Shown here: piece after piece, positions 7,350-11,110 of the stretch
How the letters are laid out: the number at the start of each line of letters is the position of its first letter
How positions within the stretch are numbered: the first letter of the stretch is position 1
NCBI GenBank assembly: GCA_002796165.1
Contig: PCWF01000105.1
Span: 10,160 to 21,269 of the forward strand
DNA from: Nitrospinae bacterium CG11_big_fil_rev_8_21_14_0_20_56_8
GTDB taxonomy: Bacteria; Nitrospinota; Nitrospinia; Nitrospinales; VA-1
DNA length: 11,110 bases
Reading direction: 5' to 3'
Program-made: the position numbers and the translations under genes
The notes under the pieces: generated by a model
What the model was told of the DNA's origin: nothing
The model's database searches: none
What the model saw: only the letters and a program-made list of their open reading frames with translations

Positions 7350-7601
7350 TCAAATTCCCAATTCCTTAAATTTTTCCCTGGCATAAATTTTAAGTGCGGG
7401 ATGAGAGGATAGATTTACAATTAAACTTTGGATACATTCTGCGGGATCTTTTTCGAAGGATTCAAATTGAAGATTAGGGTTTATCTTGATTCCCGAGGAA
7501 AAGAAAATGGAGATGACGTTCTCGGTATCCGAAGCGATTTTGGGAACTGCGGATAAAACTTGCTCCAAAACTTTTTGAAAATTCATAGGTTGCTCGGGCA
7601 A
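7350..7601 (-). CDS. Small hypothetical protein, 83 residues
   Basis: I do not recognise this product. From a TTG at 7601 it has 83 residues; an ATG five codons later (7586) is the other possible start. The TTG has GGAAG four bases upstream (close) and GGGGAG further back, while the ATG has no clear ribosome binding site. The sequence is mixed polar, helical-looking and cytosolic in character, without a signal peptide, membrane segment or cysteine-rich motif; one Cys is present. The amino-acid composition is protein-like and no large ORF overlaps it. Base use is more AT-rich than in the receptor genes, which could mean a recent gene or weak selection. It is the first gene of the leftward block, 182 bases before the haem receptor, with a promoter candidate in between, so it need not be co-transcribed with it. 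Confidence 0.5.
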   Translation of the reverse strand: MPEQPMNFQKVLEQVLSAVPKIASDTENVISIFFSSGIKINPNLQFESFEKDPAECIQSLIVNLSSHPALKIYAREKFKELGI

Positions 7602-7677
7602 ATCGCTTCCGTTCTCCCCTTCGCACCGGCAATCGGAGAAATAACCCCCGAATACAGGCTATTTTGAGAAGCCTCTA

Positions 7678-7706
7678 TTGAAATCCGAAGGATATTGTTT
7701 GATAAT
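7678..7706 (+). promoter_or_regulatory. Sigma70-type promoter for the rightward hypothetical-dnaJ pair
   Basis: TTGAAA (7678-7683) and GATAAT (7701-7706) each match five of six consensus positions and are exactly 17 bases apart. This is the best promoter match in the window. It points at the gene starting at 7776, with a predicted start near 7713 and a leader of about 60 bases. It lies in the divergent intergenic region, where a promoter is expected. Confidence 0.6.
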
Positions 7707-7708
7707 AC

Positions 7709-7729
7709 TTTTACTCCCGTGGAGTAAAA
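7709..7729. repeat. Perfect inverted repeat at the predicted transcription start
   Basis: TTTTACTCC (7709-7717) and GGAGTAAAA (7721-7729) are perfectly complementary arms of nine bases around the three-base centre CGT. It begins three bases after the -10 box at 7701-7706. It could be a repressor operator overlapping +1 or a hairpin at the 5' end of the mRNA. As a terminator it is poor: on the plus strand A residues follow the stem, and on the minus strand the T-tract precedes it. Confidence 0.6.
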
Positions 7730-7775
7730 AAATCAATGCAATTGCACCTTAAAACCCGAAGATGATTCAATTTCG

Positions 7776-8303
7776 ATGAAACGATTTTTCAGAAACCTGG
7801 GGTGGGTATGCCTGGGAATTTTTCTTCAATTTAAATTCAGCGTTCTGTATGGGATCGTCTTCCTCGAAAACCTGAATTTCCACGAGAGAACATACTTTAT
7901 TCAGATGCATATTCCCCCGTCGGAGGAAAAGGTCAAATTGTTGCAAATCAAGACCACCGTACATCATTCGCTTGGCCCGGATTATTTTGCCAATATCTAC
8001 ATTTCGGAGGATTATCGGGTGTTGAACAAGGAGCCTTACCTGGGGGCCGAAACGATGCCGGGTTTCAAAGCCTATCAGATGGACATGAAACGGAAATACC
8101 GGGATGTGCTGAGCACCGAGGATTTTATTCTTGTCCCCCTTAAGGATGACATCCCGCCTACCCCCATATGGGTACATTTCGAAAACCTCCGTCAGCGCCT
8201 GCATTCGGACAGCACGTACCGGATATCCACCACACAACAAAAAACCCGCCTGGAAGGCCCCGAGCAGGTAGAGGCTAAATATCCTCAAAAGTGGAATATG
8301 TAG
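7776..8303 (+). CDS. Hypothetical N-terminally anchored or exported protein, 175 residues
   Basis: I do not recognise the family. Residues 1-8 are basic (MKRFFRNL) and are followed by a hydrophobic stretch to about residue 30, fitting an uncleaved signal anchor or a signal peptide without an obvious cleavage site. The rest (31-175) is soluble, rich in Lys, Glu, Tyr and Pro, with few cysteines (only Cys12, in the hydrophobic part). No catalytic or metal-binding motif stands out. The plus strand is chosen over an open 173-codon minus frame for its ordered N-terminus, GC-rich third positions and the promoter at 7678-7706. The ATG at 7776 has only a weak GAAG-like ribosome binding site. The J-domain gene follows 28 bases later on the same strand, so the two are probably co-transcribed, and a link to protein folding at the membrane is possible but unproven. 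Confidence 0.68.
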   Translation: MKRFFRNLGWVCLGIFLQFKFSVLYGIVFLENLNFHERTYFIQMHIPPSEEKVKLLQIKTTVHHSLGPDYFANIYISEDYRVLNKEPYLGAETMPGFKAYQMDMKRKYRDVLSTEDFILVPLKDDIPPTPIWVHFENLRQRLHSDSTYRISTTQQKTRLEGPEQVEAKYPQKWNM

Positions 8304-8331
8304 AGTCTTCGGTTTTTGATACTATAGAACT

Positions 8332-9201
8332 ATGAGAACCCGCTTTCGAGATTTTAAGGATTATTATGAAATCCTCCAGGTGCCGGAGACGGCGAGGGAA
8401 CCTGACATCAAAAAGAGCTATCGTAAGCTGGCGCTGAAATACCACCCTGATCAAAACAAGGATGATCCCCAGGCCGAAGACAAGTTCAAAGATCTCACCG
8501 AGGCCTACGGGGTCCTCATGAATCCCCTCAAGCGGGCAGAGTATAATCGGTTTCGGGAGGCCCATTTATCGGGAAAAGGCGCCAACGATTCCGAGTTTCG
8601 GTATTCGCAGGAAGACATTTTCGCGAACATGTTCCGCGAAGGATTTGGGGCGGATATTTTCGAGGAACTCAATCGGGAATTCAGCCGTTCCGGGTTCCGC
8701 TCCGGGGTGCATTTTTTCGGTCCCGTTTTTTTCGGCGGGGCCGTCGGGGGACTAGGGCGTATTCTGGGAATGTTTCCGGGTCCCCTGGGAAAGGTGGGAT
8801 TTGCCTTGCGCCTGGCGCAGATGTTGGGAGTTTCTCTGATGACCATGCAAAAAATGGCCCGGAAAACCCCTTCTCCGGATTCCGCGAATGGCGCCGGGAA
8901 GCAAGCCCATGGCACACCGTTCATAAATAAAATGCGCGGAGCGTTAGGTTTGGACGCTTCCCCCGATAGCCTCCACGATGACCTGGATATCTCCTTTTCC
9001 CTTACCCTGGACCCGGCCGAAGCCTTAACGGGAACGCGGAAGAAAATTTCTTATAAAAATGCGGATCGTACGGAATCTCTGCTGGTACGAATTCCTCCCA
9101 AGATCCAATCGGGAGGAAAACTTCGATTGAAAGAAAAAGGCAGGCAAAAGAATGGCCGCCAGGGGGACCTTATTCTGACGGTTAATGTCAACAATAGCTG
9201 A
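8332..9201 (+). CDS. DnaJ-family (J-domain) co-chaperone without zinc finger
   Basis: This 289-residue protein begins with a canonical J domain (about 9-75: DYYEILQVPETA, then KYHPDQNK with the HPD motif at 38-40), which stimulates the ATPase of a DnaK/Hsp70 partner. There is no CxxCxGxG zinc finger. Residues 126-175 are an unusual hydrophobic Gly/Phe/Leu-rich segment (HFFGPVFFGGAVGG onward) in place of the ordinary G/F linker; it may be amphipathic or membrane-associated. Residues about 216-287 resemble one DnaJ C-terminal substrate-binding domain (LDPAEALTGTRKKI, then RIPPKIQSGGKLRLKEKG and GDLILTVNV). The protein stops where a second such domain and dimerisation helix occur in CbpA-type proteins. 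No ribosome binding site is visible before the ATG. The J domain starts within ten residues, so this start is safe. It is probably co-transcribed with the upstream gene. It is more likely a specialised J protein than the main DnaJ. Confidence 0.9.
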   Translation: MRTRFRDFKDYYEILQVPETAREPDIKKSYRKLALKYHPDQNKDDPQAEDKFKDLTEAYGVLMNPLKRAEYNRFREAHLSGKGANDSEFRYSQEDIFANMFREGFGADIFEELNREFSRSGFRSGVHFFGPVFFGGAVGGLGRILGMFPGPLGKVGFALRLAQMLGVSLMTMQKMARKTPSPDSANGAGKQAHGTPFINKMRGALGLDASPDSLHDDLDISFSLTLDPAEALTGTRKKISYKNADRTESLLVRIPPKIQSGGKLRLKEKGRQKNGRQGDLILTVNVNNS

Positions 9202-9376
9202 GGGGTTCATGCAACGGGAATCTTATTTGAGTGACTGGAAATCGGTATTCACCTTCATAATGCGCTTTCCTGCTGGGATATAATCCGCAACCCATGAAAT
9301 TTCCATAAGTTATACTCCTTTTCCACTAAAGATCCTCACGGAAAATTCCGCAAAAGCTTTATAAATTTAATCCTTA

Positions 9377-10756
9377 ATGAGGTATATGATTTTTGTTTTT
9401 TCTTTACACCCAACCCGCGATGCGGGCCCTTTGATTTTCGGGACCGCTTCAGGAAAACTCCCCTTCTGGCCCGTTCTGCTTTTTTTATTCCTTTTTTTCC
9501 TTACCAGTCCGGTTGCACCCGGGTTTACCGCGGAGGAAAAACCTGAAGCGGCTAAGGAAAAGGACAAGGATAAAGACGTCCTGGTGACGGTCACCGCGGT
9601 TGAACGAAAATCTTTGGATCCGAAAATTGCCCTGCCGGGAACGGTCTTGCCGGTGGCTATCACGCAATTGGCCGCGGAAATCGGCGGCCGGGTGGATGAA
9701 GTCTTGTTCACCGAAGGGGACTTTGTGAAAAAGGGCCAGGTGCTGGTTCAGTTGCGGACCGTGCCCTTTGAACTGGAGCGGGATCACGCGGTGGCAGAAA
9801 AGAACCGCGTTGCGGCCACCCTGGAGGAACTGAAAAACGGCACAAGGCCGGAAGTGATTGCCGCGGGACTGGCGGTCACGAAACAGGCCGAAGCAAGGCT
9901 CAAGCTGGCTGAGATCGAGTTAAAGCGTATTGAAAAACTTTACAAGGAAGGGGTCGTCAGCATCAATGAATATGACAAGTTTAAGGCGCTGGCGGAGGAA
10001 GAATTGGCCAAATACAATGAGAAAAAAGCCCAAATCGATGAAATGATCGCCGGTCCCCGCGTCGAACGGATCAAGCAGGAAACGGCCACCCTCGCCGCGG
10101 CACAATCCCGGATCGAAATGATCGAAGATAAAATCGCGCGTTGCTCCATGACCGCCCCGTTCGACGGGATCGTGGTCAAGCAGCAGGCGGAGGTGGGGTT
10201 CTGGCTCGAACCCGGCGACCCGGCCCTCGTTCTGATCACAGCCACGCCGGTTCTTGTCGAAGTTCACCTACCCCAGTTCTATTTCGATTCGGTCGACCTT
10301 GGAACGCCCGCCAAGGTCACTCTCGAAGGCCGGGGGTCCGACTCGCCAAACAAAGATTACAAAGGAACGGTGGTGGAAAAGATTTATAATGGGGATGCGG
10401 TTTCCCGAACCTTCCCCATCCGAATCAAGGTCGATAATCGCCGCAACGAAATAGCCTCGGGCATGCTGTTGCAAGTTGAGTTACAACCCAAGGGCGCCAC
10501 GTCGCATAAAATGTATATTCCAAAAGATGCCATCGTACGCACCCCCAACGAAACTCACGTCTGGATTATTCGAAGTGGGCAAAAAAACCAAATGACCGCC
10601 GACAAAATCGAAGTCACTCCCGGGACCGCCCTGGGAAACCTGATTTCCATTGATTCGTCCAAAGCCCCGATTAAACCAGGGGATCTGGTCGTCGTTCACG
10701 GAAACGAGCGGTTGCGCCCCGGCGCAACGGTAAAAATCGTCCGCGAACTCGACTAA
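9377..10756 (+). CDS. RND efflux periplasmic adaptor (HlyD/AcrA-type membrane fusion protein)
   Basis: This 459-residue protein links an RND pump to an outer-membrane channel. A hydrophobic segment (PFWPVLLFLFLFFLTSPVAPG, about 29-49) acts as signal or anchor and is followed by a charged Glu/Lys/Asp linker (52-67). The biotinyl/lipoyl-like halves are at 97-127 (AAEIGGRVDEVLFTEGDFVKKGQVLV) and 257-290 (MTAPFDGIVVKQQAEVG), flanking a long coiled-coil hairpin (about 130-255). A beta-barrel (about 291-370) and a membrane-proximal domain follow. The coiled coil is longer than in a minimal adaptor. The ATG at 9377 has no clear ribosome binding site; an ATG three codons on (9386) has GAGG close by, and the 28-residue stretch before the hydrophobic core is long, so the true start is uncertain. 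The pump gene begins nine bases after the stop. The substrate cannot be read from the sequence. Confidence 0.93.
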   Translation: MRYMIFVFSLHPTRDAGPLIFGTASGKLPFWPVLLFLFLFFLTSPVAPGFTAEEKPEAAKEKDKDKDVLVTVTAVERKSLDPKIALPGTVLPVAITQLAAEIGGRVDEVLFTEGDFVKKGQVLVQLRTVPFELERDHAVAEKNRVAATLEELKNGTRPEVIAAGLAVTKQAEARLKLAEIELKRIEKLYKEGVVSINEYDKFKALAEEELAKYNEKKAQIDEMIAGPRVERIKQETATLAAAQSRIEMIEDKIARCSMTAPFDGIVVKQQAEVGFWLEPGDPALVLITATPVLVEVHLPQFYFDSVDLGTPAKVTLEGRGSDSPNKDYKGTVVEKIYNGDAVSRTFPIRIKVDNRRNEIASGMLLQVELQPKGATSHKMYIPKDAIVRTPNETHVWIIRSGQKNQMTADKIEVTPGTALGNLISIDSSKAPIKPGDLVVVHGNERLRPGATVKIVRELD

Positions 10757-10765
10757 AATGCATTA

Positions 10766-11110
10766 ATGAAACTCATTGAACAGTCCCTCAAATATGGCGT
10801 GACCGTCGCGGTCGGGGTCATTCTCACCGTGCTCTTCGGTCTCATCTCGCTTTACCGAATTCCCGTCCAGCTTGTTCCCGAAATCAGCCAGCCAGAATTG
10901 ACCGTATCCACCCAATGGCCAGGCGCCAGCCCGGAAGAGGTGGAGCGGGATATCGTGGACGAACAGGAAAAACACCTGAAGTCCATTGTCGGGCTCGTGG
11001 AGATGAAAAGCACCTCCCAAACCGGTCAGGGAGAGATCTATCTCACCTTCCGCACCGGGACCGACTTGCAGGAAGTCCTGGTCCGCACCTCCAACGCCCT
11101 GCAACAGGTG
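10766..11110 (+). CDS. RND (AcrB/HAE1-type) efflux transporter, first 115 residues (runs off the right edge)
   Basis: The frame opens with ATG at 10766 and stays open to the end of the window. Residues 12-30 form the first transmembrane helix, followed by RIPVQLVPEISQPELTVST (31-49) and WPGASPEEVERDIVDEQEK (51-69). These match the start of the first periplasmic porter domain of RND pumps, where the usual pattern is LPxxxxPxIxxPxxxVxTxYPGASPEEVE. These inner-membrane proton antiporters work as trimers with the upstream adaptor. Complete members have about 1,000-1,050 residues, so only about a tenth is here. A shorter ATG frame at 10758 ends at once in TAA. The gap from the adaptor stop is nine bases with no strong ribosome binding site, consistent with coupled translation. 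HAE1-type looks more likely than a heavy-metal CusA-type pump, but proton-relay residues lie outside the window. Confidence 0.93.
   Translation, partial: MKLIEQSLKYGVTVAVGVILTVLFGLISLYRIPVQLVPEISQPELTVSTQWPGASPEEVERDIVDEQEKHLKSIVGLVEMKSTSQTGQGEIYLTFRTGTDLQEVLVRTSNALQQV

Noticed and set aside
7762..7779. Five-codon leader frame (ATG ATT CAA TTT CGA TGA) whose stop overlaps the ATG at 7776
   Set aside because: It is too short to tell from chance and has no ribosome binding site better than that of the main gene.
7767..8288. Minus-strand open frame of 173 codons opposite the hypothetical gene at 7776
   Set aside because: It lacks a ribosome binding site. The plus frame has a better N-terminus, better third-position composition and a promoter. 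I cannot exclude it entirely because neither product is recognised.
9279..9284. Perfect TATAAT upstream of the efflux adaptor
   Set aside because: No -35-like hexamer occurs at 16-18 bases, and it lies almost 100 bases before the gene, so I do not call a promoter.
10763..11104. Minus-strand open frame opposite the start of the RND pump
   Set aside because: The plus strand encodes clear RND N-terminal motifs, and the antisense frame is a shadow.

Overview
The window looks like chromosomal DNA of a Gram-negative, motile, respiring bacterium. The evidence is periplasmic c-type haem proteins, two transmembrane chemoreceptors, a UbiX flavin prenyltransferase and an RND efflux system. The redox-sensing receptors (a haem-c Tll0287-like/DUF3365 domain and a haemerythrin domain) recall Desulfobacterota, Nitrospinota and similar lineages. 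That placement is an impression only; nothing here fixes the taxon. There are no tRNAs, rRNAs, CRISPR arrays, transposases or phage genes.

Layout. Genes from 1 to about 7600 read leftward and genes from about 7776 to the end read rightward, so they diverge from an intergenic region at 7602-7775. In order of transcription, the leftward block holds: a small unknown gene (7601-7350); a large chemoreceptor with a periplasmic haem-c domain and a cytoplasmic PAS domain (7167-4417); a small exported single-haem Tll0287-like protein (4296-3523); a second chemoreceptor ending in a haemerythrin domain (3358-986); thymidylate kinase tmk (800-186); and the 5' end of ubiX (189 to beyond the left edge), whose GTG start overlaps the tmk stop. 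The rightward block holds an N-terminally anchored or exported unknown protein (7776-8303), a zinc-finger-less J-domain protein (8332-9201), an RND periplasmic adaptor (9377-10756) and the first 115 residues of its RND inner-membrane pump (10766 to beyond the right edge).

How the genes may work together. The three genes from 7167 to 986 look like a redox/oxygen taxis group. One receptor reads the periplasm through covalent haem and probably the cytoplasm through PAS. The other reads the cytoplasm through a di-iron haemerythrin domain with every expected ligand. A free haem protein of the same family as the first receptor's sensor lies between them. Both receptors have nearly the same signalling tip, so they should feed the same CheA/CheW array, which is not in the window. 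tmk-ubiX is a housekeeping pair, and the adaptor-pump pair is a standard export operon.

Non-coding sequence. No gap exceeds 300 bases. The gaps with visible structure are 7168-7349 (a perfect TTGACA box and two dyads, upstream of the haem receptor) and 7602-7775 (a good sigma70-type promoter with a 9-bp-arm palindrome at the predicted transcription start). In 9202-9376, upstream of the efflux operon, there is an isolated TATAAT (9279-9284) without a matching -35, and I claim no promoter there. No convincing intrinsic terminator was found. I see no wholly new system; the most unusual content is the paired haem/haemerythrin receptor cluster.
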